Origin: Erodium maritimum | Taxonomy: Eukaryota; Streptophyta; Magnoliopsida; Geraniales; Geraniaceae | Assembly (NCBI GenBank): GCA_963921825.1 | Contig: OY997592.1 | Span: 54,084,336 to 54,148,335, forward strand | DNA: 64,000 bases | Direction of reading: 5' to 3' | Part shown: positions 23,912 to 36,575 of the stretch, in pieces | Position numbering within the stretch: position 1 is the stretch's first letter | How the letters are laid out: every line of letters begins with the position of its first letter | Made by a program: the position numbers and the translations under genes | Notes under the pieces: generated by a model | What the model was told of the DNA's origin: nothing | What the model saw: the letters and a program-made list of their open reading frames with translations, nothing else | Database searches by the model: none

Positions 23912-24261
23912 CATTTTCCCTTTTCGTAATTATCATAAATGGTCGGGCAGAGAACACTGGAGACGATGTCTAAAACTCACCCAAATGTGTAGTCCAAGTC
24001 AAGCAGACGCTCGCCAACAGTATATGGCCGCGGAGCTTCCATTTCATCGATAAGCCTCTCGGAACTCAGAAACCAGACTCCATAACCAATTCCATTGTTT
24101 TCTTCAGAAACAAACTCTTCACTCTCTCTGCAAATCTACCGGTGAGTTCATCTGCATCTCCGCGTTACATCACTCTCTTACTGGCATTTTCACGAGCAGC
24201 TATCGTGCACAACTGACCCATCTCTGATTTTAGGAGATTTATGCATCTATGTTGATCGTGT

Positions 24262-27200
24262 ATGGCCGTGTTAACGCTCTACTCTTCAATTATGTGCTGT
24301 AATAGCTTCAATTACGGTTGTGTTTTTCTTGACACTAGACTATCTGTGTTTGCTGCTCTGAGTTTAAGCTATAATCAGTTTTGGGGAACAAGGAAACTTG
24401 GAAATTCTAAGTTTTTTCAATGGGGGGGTATGGGAAATGGGAATAAATTTAGAAAAAAACAGGTGGGTTCTTGTGGGTTTGTGGTGAGGAGTTCAGATAA
24501 GGTGGTGCTGGAGACCAAATTTGGCATTTCCCCAAGAGAGATTATGGGGGTTTTAGAGTCTATTTCAGACCCAGTTCGTGCACTTGCCTACTTCAAATCT
24601 GTTTCGGAGTTGGCATATGCATCTCTCACCACTGCAATATGCAATTACATGCTTGACTTCTTGAGGAGACATGATAGGGTGGAAGATATGGCTGCTGTAT
24701 TTGAATTGATGCAGAGGAACGTCATAAACAGGCGCGAGGAGACTTACCTGATCATTTTCAAGGCCCTTTCTATAAGGGGTGGGGTTCGGCAAGCACCACT
24801 GGCCCTCCAAAAGTTGAGGGAAGCTGGGTTCATTTTGAATGCCTATTCATATACTGGGTTGATCCATCTGCTCAATCAATCCAAGTTCTACAAAGAGGCT
24901 TTACAGGTTTACAGAATTATGGTGTCAGAAGGGCTTAAGCCTAGCATAAAGACTTACTCGGCTCTAATGGTGGCATCAGGGAAAAGAGGGGACACTGAAA
25001 CAGTGATGGCTTTGCTGGAAGAGATGGAAAGTCTGGGATTGAGGCCAAATGTCCATACATTTACTATATGCATTAGAGTGCTTGGGAGGGCAGGCAAAAT
25101 TGAAGATGCATTAAGGATACTAAAGAAAATGGATGACGAGGGATGTGGGCCTGACGTTGTAACTTATACTGTTCTCATCGATGCTCTTTGTAATGCTCGG
25201 GAACTTGGAAAGGCCAAGGAATTGTTTCTGAAGATGAAAGGGAGCAATCATAGGCCTGATAGATTAACTTATGGTACTTTGTTGGACAAGTTTGGTGACT
25301 CAGGAGATCTGGAATCAGTTAAAGAATTTTGGACTGAAATGGAATATGACGGTTTTGCTCCGGATGTAGTTACTTACACCATACTTATTGGTGCTTTATG
25401 CAAATATGGGAGTGTTGATGAAGCATTTGCCACACTAAGTGGCATGACAAAGCAAGGGATTTTGCCAAACATTCATACTTACAACACAGTGATTGGTGGA
25501 CTTCTGAGAGTACATAGATTGGATGAAGCAGTAGAAATCTTTGATAAAATGGAATCTCTAGGATTAATTACTACTGCACACACATTCGTCCTTTTCATTG
25601 ACTACTATGGAAAGTCAAGAGATTCATGCAAAGCCCTTGAGATGTTTGAGAAAATGAAAGTTCGAGGAATCATTCCTAACCTTGTTGCCTGCAATGCTTC
25701 TTTAAATAGTCTCGCTGAAGTGGGCCAGCTGAGGGAAGCAAAGGCAATATTTAATGAGCTTAAAAATAGCGGGATGGCACCAGATTCAATAACATATAGC
25801 ACGATGATGAAGTGCTATATTAAGGTGGGGAAAGTAGATAATGCCTTGAAGTTGCTCCATGAGATGATGGAAAGTAGGTGCAAACCAGATGCGATTTTAA
25901 TCAATTCTTTGATCGACGCACTTTTCAAGTCTAATAGAGTAAATGAAGCATGGGAAATGTTTGTTAGAATGAAAGACATGAAGATTGCTCCTACTGTTGT
26001 AACCTACAACACGTTACTAGCTGGATTAAGGAAAGAGGGCCAAGTGGAAAAGGCTGTTGAATTGTGTCATAGCATGACTCGTCAGAAGTGTCGGCCGAAC
26101 ACAGTAACTTTCAACACTCTTCTGGATTTCCTATCCAAGAATGGTGAAGTGGACTTGGCCATAGACATGATTCACAAGATGACACTTACGCATTGCAGAC
26201 CTGATGTTTGGACTTACAACACTATCATTTTTGGGTTGGTTAAAGAGAATAGAGTTAATGAAGCATTTTGGTTCTTCCATCAAATGAAAAAATCGATCTG
26301 TCCTGACGAGGTAACATTGCGCACTCTACTTCCTGGGATTGTGAAGGATGGACGAGTTGAAGATGCTTTCAAGATCACCGAAGACTTTGTTTGTCGTGTT
26401 GGGGGCCACTCTGAGCAGCTGATTTGGGAAGAGTTAATGCGAGCAACCCTAGTTGTAGCTGACATAGATAAATGCATATCATTTGCTGAGAAATTGGCAC
26501 GTAATAGGATTTGCCTTGATGATTCTATGTTGGTACCCCTAATTATGGTTTTGTGTAAACAGAAGAAAGCCGTTGATGCCCAAGAATTGTTCATGGAATT
26601 TACCAAGATTCTGAAAGTTAGGCCAACATTAAAAACCTACAATGCTCTAATTGCCGGTCTTCTGGGAGTCTGTCTCATTGATGTGGCTTTAGATCTTGTT
26701 GAAGATATGAAGAACAACGGTTGCGCACCAGATGTTGACACCTACAACTTGTTACTTAATGCTATCGGAAAGTCAGGGAAAACCAATGACCTTCTTCAAC
26801 TATATGAAAGAATGACTTCCATGGGATGCCAGCCTAGCACAATGACTCATAATATAGTCATCTCCGGTCTTGTCAGATCAGATGCTTTAAATAAGGCTTT
26901 GGACTTGTACTATGATCTTGTAAGTGCTAATTTCTCTCCCACACCATGTACATACGGTTCTCTTCTTGATGGACTGTCTATGGAAGGAAGACTGGAGGAA
27001 GCAAAGGAGTTATTTGAGGGCATGTTGGATTATGGGTGCAAGCCTAACTCTGCCATATACAATATTCTCATAAATGGGTTTGGAAAATCAGGTGATGTGG
27101 AAGCTGCTTTAGGGTTGTATGAAAGGATGCTCAAAGAGGGGGTAATACCGGACTTGAAGTCCTACACCATTCTTGTGGATTGCTTATGCATGGTGGGGAA

Positions 27201-27609
27201 AGTGGATGAAGCTCTTTTCTACTTTGAGGAATTACAGAGAAATGGCTTTGATCCTGACGTGATTTCTTACAACCTTATCATCAACGGGCTTGGGCGATCA
27301 CGAAGATTAGAGGAAGCTCTTGCTCTTTTTGATGAAATGCGAAACAGAGGTATTTGTCCTGACCTCTACACTTTTAACACCTTGATACTCCATCTTGGGG
27401 TTGCTGGTAAGGTGGAGCAAGCTGGGGAAATGTACAAGGAACTGCAAGTTAGAGGTCTAGAACCTAATGTGTTTACTTATAACGCTCTCATTCGAGGGTA
27501 CAGCTTGTCTGGAAAGTCTGACCATGCATATGCAGTATACAAGAATATGGTGACTGAGGGATGCAGTCCTAATACAGGAACATTTGAACAGCTCCCTAAT
27601 CAATCTTAA
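24262..27609 (+). CDS. PGR3: PPR protein PROTON GRADIENT REGULATION 3 (chloroplast)
   Basis: Single-exon P-class pentatricopeptide protein of 1115 aa, close to the Arabidopsis PGR3 length. Residues 1 to about 85 are transit-peptide-like, then helical PPR motifs run almost end to end. Repeats ending [28 protein letters not shown] and [14 protein letters not shown] show the usual 35-residue periodicity. In Arabidopsis PGR3 stabilises the plastid petL operon RNA and promotes petL and ndhA translation, supporting cytochrome b6f and NDH complexes. There is no C-terminal DYW or E domain. A leader intron is plausible (donor after CTACCG near 24141, acceptor TTTTAG near 24233), which fits the start at 24262. 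It is divergent from YbaB upstream and convergent with PP2C downstream. The PGR3 call rests on length, architecture and remembered similarity; other large P-type PPRs are the alternative. Confidence 0.88.
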   Translation: MAVLTLYSSIMCCNSFNYGCVFLDTRLSVFAALSLSYNQFWGTRKLGNSKFFQWGGMGNGNKFRKKQVGSCGFVVRSSDKVVLETKFGISPREIMGVLESISDPVRALAYFKSVSELAYASLTTAICNYMLDFLRRHDRVEDMAAVFELMQRNVINRREETYLIIFKALSIRGGVRQAPLALQKLREAGFILNAYSYTGLIHLLNQSKFYKEALQVYRIMVSEGLKPSIKTYSALMVASGKRGDTETVMALLEEMESLGLRPNVHTFTICIRVLGRAGKIEDALRILKKMDDEGCGPDVVTYTVLIDALCNARELGKAKELFLKMKGSNHRPDRLTYGTLLDKFGDSGDLESVKEFWTEMEYDGFAPDVVTYTILIGALCKYGSVDEAFATLSGMTKQGILPNIHTYNTVIGGLLRVHRLDEAVEIFDKMESLGLITTAHTFVLFIDYYGKSRDSCKALEMFEKMKVRGIIPNLVACNASLNSLAEVGQLREAKAIFNELKNSGMAPDSITYSTMMKCYIKVGKVDNALKLLHEMMESRCKPDAILINSLIDALFKSNRVNEAWEMFVRMKDMKIAPTVVTYNTLLAGLRKEGQVEKAVELCHSMTRQKCRPNTVTFNTLLDFLSKNGEVDLAIDMIHKMTLTHCRPDVWTYNTIIFGLVKENRVNEAFWFFHQMKKSICPDEVTLRTLLPGIVKDGRVEDAFKITEDFVCRVGGHSEQLIWEELMRATLVVADIDKCISFAEKLARNRICLDDSMLVPLIMVLCKQKKAVDAQELFMEFTKILKVRPTLKTYNALIAGLLGVCLIDVALDLVEDMKNNGCAPDVDTYNLLLNAIGKSGKTNDLLQLYERMTSMGCQPSTMTHNIVISGLVRSDALNKALDLYYDLVSANFSPTPCTYGSLLDGLSMEGRLEEAKELFEGMLDYGCKPNSAIYNILINGFGKSGDVEAALGLYERMLKEGVIPDLKSYTILVDCLCMVGKVDEALFYFEELQRNGFDPDVISYNLIINGLGRSRRLEEALALFDEMRNRGICPDLYTFNTLILHLGVAGKVEQAGEMYKELQVRGLEPNVFTYNALIRGYSLSGKSDHAYAVYKNMVTEGCSPNTGTFEQLPNQS

Positions 27610-28789
27610 CACTTGTAAGATACTCGCAGGCTTATACTCATCATGCACATCTGCTGATCTCTGCACTCTAGGTACATCTATTGCTGAATTCCAAAAATCA
27701 TGATAAAAATTTCCTCTACGAGTCCTTTCGTATTGGAAGTTCATCTTGCATCTTTGGCTTTCTTCAGGGATATTGGATGAATTAACCTGATCCAGCAATA
27801 TCTTTTCAAAGTCAACTTGTACTTATGAGTTTTGAATCATCGGTATCAGCAGATAGAGACTCACCATTGTAACAACAAACCCCATTGTACTGATTCATAT
27901 CGAAGATGCAGGCAAGGTATAGTCAGAAAGTATTCCAAGTTTAGAATTGTGAGTATCCTACTCTTGTAGGCTATATGTAAGGTTCCGTACTGTAAGACTA
28001 TACTTCACATGTGTAAATGTCAAATCTTGATTCTTGTTTTGCCTGTTCTAATGAAGAGCTTAAGTGATGCCTGGAGCGTTTCATCTCTCACCAATGACCA
28101 AACCACCCTAAGATTTGTCTATAGTCTACAAGGACCTCACCAAATAACCCTCTCTGTCAAAGACAAACGCAACTTCCTCTCTCTAAAATGGTCAATTTTG
28201 TATATAGTAGTAGGAGATGAGAAGCAAACAAACAGGAGAACAGGAGAATCATGGGACGAAGAGGAAACAAAAGGAAGAAATGTGCCTCCAATTGTCCTCC
28301 AACTGGCCAAAGCACTATCAATCTCCCAAAACAAAAATAGAAATCCAATCTTTCCCACAATTGTCCGTATGGGAATTCCGTTCCTCTCTTCCTATACTAC
28401 AACACCACAATGCTTTTTTATTTCCATTGTTCATGCGTTTCTCGGGTACTTACATTCGAGACCCCTCGCTTCGAGATGAATTCCAAGATATTAAGACTCA
28501 GAAAACCCATATCTCCCTCCATGTGTCATTAGAATCGATTAACAAATTGGCGTTGTCTGTGACTGGACGTCAATCAATTTCATTTTTAGAATTGACCAAG
28601 CTCAATAGACGAAATCAATGACCGCGACCAACGCCAAATCCTATAATTTTGAAAAAAAATAATCGTTGGTGACAACATCAGCAGGGTATACAACAAATTT
28701 TAAAGATTTGAGTTTCTAAATAGAATCCTATAAATAGTCATATTTTCATTCGAGCATTCAAGCAAGTATCGTAGATGGAATTGGAATAT
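27610..28789. other. PGR3 3' region and gene-free interval
   Basis: The first several hundred bp are probably 3' UTR. Open stretches at 28009-28621 overlap in several frames and resemble no protein; I do not call a gene. Confidence 0.4.
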
Positions 28790-29040
28790 TCGGGGGAGGG
28801 GGGATTTAGATGGGTATAGGGTACGTCATGTCCAAGAAATTTACATAATGGTGTAGAGTTTTCATTTATTTTCGACTTGATAGTTTACGAGCTTAAATCG
28901 GAGTTTGTATGAAAAAATTATGGTCATTTTAAGACATGTCTTGCACGTAATTTGCATGTGAGTGAAGTTTTCATTTATTTTTCTACCACATTTAGCAATG
29001 GTCGATGGAATACCCTAAGTTATATTCCTGAATCCGTCCA
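28790..29040. mobile_element. Decayed relative of the 2475-3152 hAT-like element
   Basis: The sequence GGATTTAGATGGGTATAGGG at the left and CCTGAATCCGTCCATAG at the right are decayed inverted ends. The interior shares TCGACTTGATAGTTTACGAG...CGGAGTTTGTATGAAAAAATTATGGTCAT with the first element. It is shorter, with deletions. Confidence 0.5.
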
Positions 29041-29085
29041 TAGTTAGGCATAGGAATCTGGTTGTTTTGTCAGGGTATTGTATCA

Positions 29086-30176
29086 CTGAGGATGAAAAGG
29101 TTCTCGTGTACGAGTATATGCCTCGAGGTACTTTGAAGCAACATTTGTTTGACTTCCCTATTGTTCCTCTTGTTGAACACAACTCTTTGATAGAAGGCAA
29201 CGCTTTCTATTAACACCACTCAAAAAGAGATTACAACACCAACTATTCAGGACTCACACAACAAGACCACTACACAACTTGTTTCTTGGATGTTTTACAA
29301 ATGAGTTCCTACCCTTATTTATACTACTAGCATCCTAAAATGGATGGTTAGGATTTGTTCTACCCTAAGCACTATTAATGGCTATGATTTAGCCTCTAGA
29401 ATTCTCCATGAAAATATCCTAAATGTCTACAAATGGAAGACTTGTCTCCATGCTTCTACAAGCTTCAACATCCTTCCACTAATGGACTCTTATTAATGAT
29501 GGGCTTTTACTAATTGTCAAATTATTGGGCTAAACCCAATTGGGCTAGTGGTGAATATTCTAACACCTCTTACATGAAAGCACATGTTTTTGATTTTTTT
29601 GGATGTTGCACGAGGAATTGAGTACCTCTGGTCCTCTACAACCTAGCCCAATCTTCTCTCATCCACGGGGATTTGAAACCTTCGAACATCTTTCTTGGTG
29701 ATGGTATGAGAGCGAAAGTCCTAGATTTCAGTCTCATTAAGAATGCACCTGATGGTAGTGGTCCTCTTGGAAGGTCGCGATTTGATGGGATGTTAGGCTA
29801 TGTGGCATCCGAGTGTAGTAAGCTTATTATCTGAGTTTGTATATTGTAATCAGGCTATAAAATTAGTATTTTCTATCCAGCTATGATGTGTACGTATTTA
29901 GGGTCGTGTTGATGGCGATCATCGCTGGCAGAAAAGTAATAGATGAAAGCTGGCCAGGAGATAAGACTCAATTGGTGACTTGTACAAAAAGGTTGGTACG
30001 TATAAGATGCCAAAGGAAAGGGAAATACACCAAAGTTTGCTGAATGACGAGGAGACTATGATGAGCATCTATACAATTTTTGGTTTGACTCTATACTGCA
30101 CTGTTAGAGACCCTCCAAAGGCCAAACATAAGTCATGTTATGAACGTTCTATCTCTGTTTGTGGAGCAATATAAAT
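29086..30176 (+). pseudogene. TMK-type receptor-like kinase pseudogene (kinase domain only)
   Basis: Successive fragments match the kinase domain of TMK-family LRR receptor kinases. Positions 29086-29160 give [18 protein letters not shown] (hinge region). About 29590-29820 give LDVARGIEYL, then HGDLKPSNIFLGDGMRAKV, with the catalytic HRD changed to HGD and the DFG changed to DFS. About 29905-30176 give the C-lobe ending RPNISHVMNVLSLFVEQYK. Stops and frameshifts occur throughout. The extracellular LRRs, transmembrane segment, P-loop and catalytic Lys are missing. A solo LTR splits the hinge from the catalytic loop, and a Mutator-type element inserted three bases after the last recognisable codon. 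Confidence 0.85.
29171..29565. mobile_element. Solo LTR in the kinase pseudogene
   Basis: A 395-bp segment starting TGTTGAACACAAC and ending ATTCTAACA is flanked by CCTCT at 29166-29170 and 29566-29570. TG...CA ends with an exact 5-bp duplication and no internal domain indicate a solo LTR left by LTR-LTR recombination. Removing it rejoins the kinase sequence. Confidence 0.88.
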
Positions 30177-30178
30177 TA

Positions 30179-31338
30179 GGGAAAATTTCATTTTACCACC
30201 CTGTCAAACATTTAACTTCAGTTTGATACCCTGACATAAATTTTTATCAGTTTCATACCCTAACCAAACTTTTAATTTCACTTTCATACCCAACCGGATA
30301 AAATGTCCAAAATACCCCTAACTATTACTCAAATTTTCATCTCATGCCACACTGACTCAGAATTTGAAAAGAAGTGAAATGACAATAATACCCTTCATTG
30401 TTTAGGATGTTAAACTGAAAATTTCAATAATTTTAAAACAAAATCAGTTTTTTTTTTATAAATTCAATTTTTAATTTCAAAAAATCAGATTTTAATTTTA
30501 AAAATACATAAAAATAAGTTTTTTTATATAAAAAATCATTTTTATTAAAAAAAAAATTCTAGATCGAGCTGTTCAGCTTCGTCTCCGGCGACCTGGACCA
30601 GATTCCAACTTCGTCTCCGGTGACTTCGTCTCCAGGTCCGTGTCAGGTTCGTGTCTCCAGCTTCGTCTCCAGGTCCGTCTCCGGCGACTTCGTCTCTAGC
30701 TTCGTCTCCAACTTCGTCTCCAGGTCCGTGTCAGGTTATGATGGCCGGTGAGAATCGGATGGAGAAGCTCGAATCAGTCGACCAAATCGCTGATTTGGTT
30801 CAGATATGATTTGGTTCAGATCTGAACCACGCCGGAGAAGCTTGAGGGAGGAGGTCGGGGACGACGCCGGTGAGGTGGGAGGAGTCGGGGACGACGCCGG
30901 CGGAGGGGTGGCCGGAGACCAGCCGGAGAAGACGCAGTCGCGTCTGAATTTTTTTTTTAAATAAAAATGATTTTTTATATAAAAAAAACTGTTTTTAATA
31001 AAAAAGTATTTTTATTAAAAAAAAACTTATTTTTATGTATTTTTAAAATTAAAATCTGATTTTTTGAAATTAAAAATTGAATTTATAAAAAAAACTGATT
31101 TTGTTTTAAAATTATTGAAATTTTCAGTTTAACACCCTAAACAATGAAGAGTATTATTGTCATTTCACTTCTTTTCAAATTCTGAGTCAGTGGCATGAGA
31201 TGAAAATTTGAGTAATAGTTAGGGGTATTTTGGACATTTTACCCGGTTGGGTATGAAAGTAAAATTAAAAGTTTGGTTAGGGTATGAAACTGATAAAAAT
31301 TTATGCCAGGGTACAGGGTGGTAAAATGAAATTTTCCC
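30179..31338. mobile_element. Mutator-type element with GC-rich core (Pack-MULE-like)
   Basis: Terminal inverted repeats start GGGAAAATTTCATTTTACCA and end with the mirror GGTAAAATGAAATTTTCCC; they pair inward for over 300 bp. The flanks are the exact 9-bp duplication TATAAATTA (30170-30178 and 31339-31347). Very AT-rich arms enclose a GC-rich core at about 30560-30945, made of imperfect repeats of TTCGTCTCCAGGTCCGTGTC followed by GGCCGGAGACCAGCCGGAG-like sequence. No transposase is present. The core may be a captured host fragment. Confidence 0.93.
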
Positions 31339-31589
31339 TATAAATTATAATCCACTCATCAAAAAGAGAAAGAAGAAGTCAGTAGCTTGAGCCTTTTACA
31401 AATATTACAGAGGTGGAAAGATGGTAAAGACACATCCTCAAGCACTCCAACTACATATGCTTCAACGAATAGCCAAAATTTTATGATCGGAACCCAATCT
31501 TTCATTCACTCTGCGGGTTAGAAGGTTTCCTTTTATCGTCATATTTCTGTTGTACATACAGCTGTTTGTAGTTTTCAAAGTATTAGATT

Positions 31590-31651
31590 TTAGATGGGTA
31601 GTTTTATTTTACAAAATAAATTAGATGGGTAGTTTTATTTTACAAAATAAA
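31590..31651 (+). repeat. Perfect 31-bp tandem duplication
   Basis: TTAGATGGGTAGTTTTATTT plus the following 11 bases occurs twice head to tail without a mismatch. Confidence 0.95.
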
Positions 31652-32405
31652 TGGCATGAGATTTTGCTCTTTGATGCATGCATATCTAATATATTGAAAT
31701 TCTACGAGCTAATATGTGTTTCTCTGTATCTTAGCTAACAATCCTTTACTCGTTTGGAGGGTCATGACTGTCCCACGAATAATTATTTGCATGTTTATGG
31801 GCAAGATCTATTCTTGATATAACATCCTCTGTATCTCCATGTTATGGTTAGCACCGTGGTGTATGATGATTTGTTTTATCAAAAGTTTGACGCTTTTGGT
31901 GTTCTTGGGATTATTTCACTAGAACTGCAGTTACAATCCGAATGCTAGTTTAGGATTGTCCTACAATACTTTAAATGGAACATTTAACTGAGTTTGGTCA
32001 CCATCCGACAATACCTACAGAGGATAAATCTCTGTCATGACACTTCTCAACCTGTAAATAAAAATTTGATGGTTTACAAGTGAAGATTTTCACAATGACC
32101 ATCGAATAGCAATGTGCCAACATGGCATGCTCAAACAGCCACTCTTCAGTGGTTCTAGTTGCAGAATGCTCTCATACATGATATTCAAATGGTTCATCTT
32201 TTACATCCAAATATTTCTGGTTTGGTTTTGATCCATGAATGACACTGATTAGTCAGCAATGTGACAGGATCTGATGTCATGAGAAAAGGATATACTATAT
32301 AGTATATATATACTGTACTAGAAGAGAAGAGACAATATCCAGATTGTAAATACATGAAAACCTAAACACACAAGCCTCAGCATCAAACCATTTGACACAG
32401 AAGAG
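31652..32405. other. Gene-free interval and PP2C 3' UTR
   Basis: No gene seen. The part nearest 32406 is presumably the PP2C 3' UTR and contains a TA-rich stretch at 32293-32312. Confidence 0.4.
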
Positions 32406-35400
32406 CTAGTTGGATTCAGCCACATCAGCTGGTTCACTTCCCTTCGTCTCAGGTGAAATTGAAGGTGGTTCAGAAGGTGAGCATTGCTGGTCTTCAGATG
32501 TAGGGTGAGGTTTCTTGAGCTGCACAAGGATCATGGTCATGTTGTCACATCCCTCCCCGGTGGCTGTTGACGGCGCCAAACATTTATTCATCAATCTCTC
32601 ACACACAGCGGAAAGCTTGCTTTCCTACATACATCAAGTATATATCCATATCATACATACTCGGACACATTTCAACAAATATCTATTTATTCAATCAACA
32701 AATATCCACTTAATCTTACGGATTGCAATTGTTCGTGCACAAAATCCACTACTTGTTGGTTTGACATGCAATCCCTGGAAACAAATCAAAACCCAGCTAC
32801 AAGTTAACTCCAAACTAGGATTAAAACAGAAAGCATAGAGTGCCTACCAGATGCCATCACATGCCAGCACGATGAAATCATCATCATCACAAAGCTCAAC
32901 CTAATTCATCAATTATAAAATCATCATATATACATATACATAAGTTCAACAAGGCACCCTATTCCTAGGGCTGTCAAATGATTAGCAGAGAGTAAGGATG
33001 ACATACAATGTTGATATCCGGGTTTGCAGTGATAATTTGTTTCTCAGGAGGCAAAAACTTGTTCTGCTTAAACTCCATGTCTCCTGCAGTACAAGTGCAA
33101 ATTATAGGCATGCCATTAATGACTTGAAGCTATATATAGGAGTTCAAAAGTACCTATAGCTCTTGCAAGATTTAGACTGCCATTGATTCGTCCTGCATGG
33201 ATAAACCCTCCAGCTTTTAGAATTCTCTCTCTTTCAATCTCTAGATCCGGTTTGTGATCTCTTGACAGACTATATGCCTGCACACAACAGTTCCAAATCA
33301 AATCCTGGAGGAAATGAAATGTCCAATTGATAATCATTGTGATGGCAAAATTACCTGACGGTTCCTAGACATCACACAACGAGAATCTCCAGCATTGGCA
33401 ACAACCAGTTGATTGTTCCTAATAATTGCAACACAGGCTGTACACCCCGAAGTTGGCCCAGAAAAATCAGAGTGAGGGCCCTGATCACACTATTTATAGT
33501 TAATAATTCATAATTAACCAGACATGACAATTTCCATTTCCCAAAAGAATCAATAACTTACTTCCTCAAAAGCCCAATCATCAACTTTGTCCTTGCCATC
33601 GCCACCCCTTGGAGACCATATCAAGCCTTCTATCATGCCACTAAACTTGTTGATTTTATCTCCCAAAACAGCTAATTCTCTCCACCCTCTTTGTCCACGC
33701 ATCATTTCATCCATTCTGCAAATACAACGTAACTAGTCAGTTCAGTTGGACCACAAAGAGGACTGACATTAGAGGAATATACAAATGGAAACACAATTAA
33801 GCTCACACAAAAACGTCTTAGAAAAGCTTTTACCCAAATAAAAATGATGAAAAGTAGATATTTCCAATTTATGATAGACCTATAAGTCAAAAAGTACAAA
33901 TGCATACACAAACACATACATACGAGTTACTTGAAAGTTATAACACCCTACACAAAACCTTAGTTTCTGCATTGGCATGCGCTGAAAAGGCTCCTGAAAA
34001 CTTCAGGTGTCACTTGTTTAAGAGCCATGAACCTTAGTTTGCATGGAAGGTTAAGAGAACAGGGAAAAACGAACCTGAAAAATGCTCGCTGCACCGAAGT
34101 TCCCACATCCCCAACTGAATATGCTTCATTCTTCAGCACCTGCTGGTGAAGAAACTTTGCACAGAACTTTGCAACTACCTTACCTGCAAGTTAGTAGACT
34201 ATTGAGGAAATGCACCAAGTGCAAGATATTCCAATATGCTAGATCCACACTATGCTCCTACCAACCGATTAAGATATAACTATCAGGAATAAAAAAAATC
34301 CTTTATTTACTTCAATTCAAAACCCATCTTGATTGTTAGTTTGAAAGAAGAATGGAACGGGGAAAATTCGAATTAGAATCAAAAGAAAATATATATTCTA
34401 TCATATATCCATTTGGATTGGATGAAGTGTCATTAAATGAATGAAACTTTAAGGTTGATGTTGGAAGAAATTACACATAAGTTCATGTACAGCAGCTAAT
34501 CAATAAGGACACAACTCCATGGACAGAGTACAGAAACTTTAAAAAATAAGGAAAGAGGAAAGAATATTTTTAAACCATACAGGGTTGCTTCAAAATCCTT
34601 TCTTATTGGCAATAAAGAAAGAAATGTAATCTAACTCTAACCTAGGTTAACCCTTAACCTAACCCCCATGCCACACCTCATCCCAAGCAGGTGACTCACT
34701 AGGATATGAACACTAAACCTCACAGGTAGTACTTGCCTTAACCAACTTGGCAAACACTAGTGAGCTGCTTCAAAATCTTATTATGGAAAAAAGTACCTGG
34801 CCTTGTTCTTATTTGCAGAACTTCCCTAAACAAGCCAGTAAACACAACTGCATAAACCTCAGAGCTTATAAGTTCTTACCTCCATGACCATCATAGACAC
34901 CAAAGAATGAAGTTGAAGCATCCAAATCAGTAATAGCAGCATGCTGAGGAACAAACAAGAATGATGGTCAGCAGGATGTCTACGGCAGAGCAAATCATAC
35001 AAGTACCAGGATCTTAAACTCGTGAGACAGACTTTAAGAATTTTTCCATTGATGAAAAAAAAAATCCCAGACTTTTTCCTTCTTTTAATTTTACAAGCAA
35101 AAGACTGCAATTGATGGTGATATACAGAAATGATTCCATACAAAAAGCACAGATCTCAGTTATCTGGATCTAATATGATTAACAACCATTTTTGATCTCT
35201 ACGTGCTTATATATCTATGATCCCTCAAGAGCAAAAAAAAAACTTTGTATCATGAAACAATATCCACAGGCACACACATTGTAAATTTATTTCAAAATTT
35301 GTTGAATATGCCTTGAACCATCAAAATGAAATTATATCAATTCCTACCTGGGTGGAAAGCTGAAAGCATAATTTATAGATCATGTAGTTCACCATTTTTA

Positions 35401-35663
35401 TCAAACCATATAAAATTTGACGTTTCTACACCACTGTAAATTTATTTGTTCAACATATATTTCCATAACACTGAACACATAATATTAAGCAAAAACATAT
35501 ACATATGCTCAATGGGATTCACTTCAAGGTGTTACTGATTACTCACAGCATCTTCCATGGTGGCACGCCACCCTTGCATGGATGACAAGCCATATCTGAG
35601 CTTCTCATTTTCCCCGTCTTCGGAGAACTTCTCAGTTTTGGGGGTACTGAGGTATGTACCCAT
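32406..35663 (-). CDS. Protein phosphatase 2C, 10 coding exons
   Basis: Exons in transcript order: 35663-35547, 34943-34880, 34183-34075, 33715-33562, 33480-33355, 33277-33154, 33083-33007, 32900-32848, 32774-32720, 32624-32406. They join in frame to 365 aa. The PP2C motifs are in order: [27 protein letters not shown] (metal-binding Asp57-Gly58), [34 protein letters not shown] and [12 protein letters not shown]. It is therefore a catalytically intact Mn/Mg-dependent Ser/Thr phosphatase. The N-terminus MGTYLS fits N-myristoylation (Gly2, Ser6), suggesting membrane attachment. The C-terminal 55 residues are an acidic, Ser/Pro/Glu-rich tail. It matches the Arabidopsis At4g31860/At2g25070 type. 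A leader intron is likely (acceptor ATACAG near 35674, donor AACAG|GT at 37166), with the 5' UTR exon up to about 37360. Confidence 0.95.
34670..34760 (-). mobile_element. SINE-like fragment in a PP2C intron
   Basis: The minus strand reads TTGGTTAAGGCAAGTAC, then about 25 bp later GTGTTCATATCCTAG. These resemble tRNA A and B boxes, similar to the fragment in the TM9SF intron. No tRNA fold and no resolved ends. Confidence 0.35.
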
Positions 35664-35787
35664 CACTATCTGTATATCAAATCGAATGAAAAAATATCAA
35701 TAAAAAAAGTAGAATCCTCAAAAATTGACCCTATAATAAGTAAGTAAAATTCTGCATATGGAAGGAGACTTTTTGCCTACATCATAA

Positions 35788-36575
35788 ATGTTAGGTATTT
35801 GTTTACTTTGTAAAGTCCCACATGTGATATGTATTGATATTTTGGGTCACTGATGTTATAAAAGGACCCTTGCTCTCATTAGATTAATTACCCACAAATA
35901 TGTAGTCTTCTGTAAAGGGGTCCTTTGCCTAACCTTATTAAAAGTTGTGTGATCCCTCCTATTATCTCCACTTTGATATTGTTTTCTTGGGGTTTCTTTT
36001 CGTTAGTATTTGTAGTACTAGTATTTTAGGGTATTCCGCACCAAACAAGAAGATGTGGAAGAAAGTGAATGGAACACCACTCTTGGAAATCACAGAGAGG
36101 TGCATTTGAAGTTGCAATTTGTAAAGCGTTGTCAGAAAAAGACACAGTGGAAGTCTCTCTGAAAGGCGCATTTGGAAGGCGTTGTTGAAAGAAGACGCAA
36201 TTATAGTCTTGGTCATTATAAGTTGCCAAGAGACACAATTGGAAATCGTGGCATTTGAAAGCATCACTAAAGATTACTTTGTTTATTTTGTAAAGTATCA
36301 TATCGGCTATGTATTACGAAAACTTAGGTCATTGAAGTTATAAGGGGACCCTTGCTCCCATTAGTTTAATTGTCCACAAATATGTACTCTTCCTACTCAT
36401 TTGCAAAGGAGGTCTTTTGTTGAGGAACTCCTAAGTTGTAATCTTTTGGAGGTAGAGAAGCGATCTGCTGTTGTCATGGTGCCCGAGGATGTGTTCCCTC
36501 CTTTTCTCTCTCTTTCGATATTTTTTGTTTCTTTTTGTTAGTAGTTGTAGTAGTATTCGACCAACAACAAGAATT
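35788..36575. mobile_element. Old TRIM-like element with diverged direct repeats in the PP2C leader intron
   Basis: Two direct repeats of roughly 270-300 bp (about 35788-36055 and 36275-36575) share TTTGTAAAGT, GGACCCTTGCTC, CATTAG..TAATT, CCACAAATATGTA and TTAGTA.TTGTAGTA.TA. They are separated by about 220 bp containing short repeats (GGCGCATTTGGAAGGCGTTG and relatives). Long-terminal direct repeats around a tiny non-coding interior are the layout of a TRIM. Divergence is high, and no clear target duplication was found. Confidence 0.55.

Noticed and set aside
28009-28621. 156- and 134-residue overlapping plus-strand frames downstream of PGR3
   Set aside because: They overlap each other and minus-strand frames, with no domain, splice logic or protein-like periodicity.
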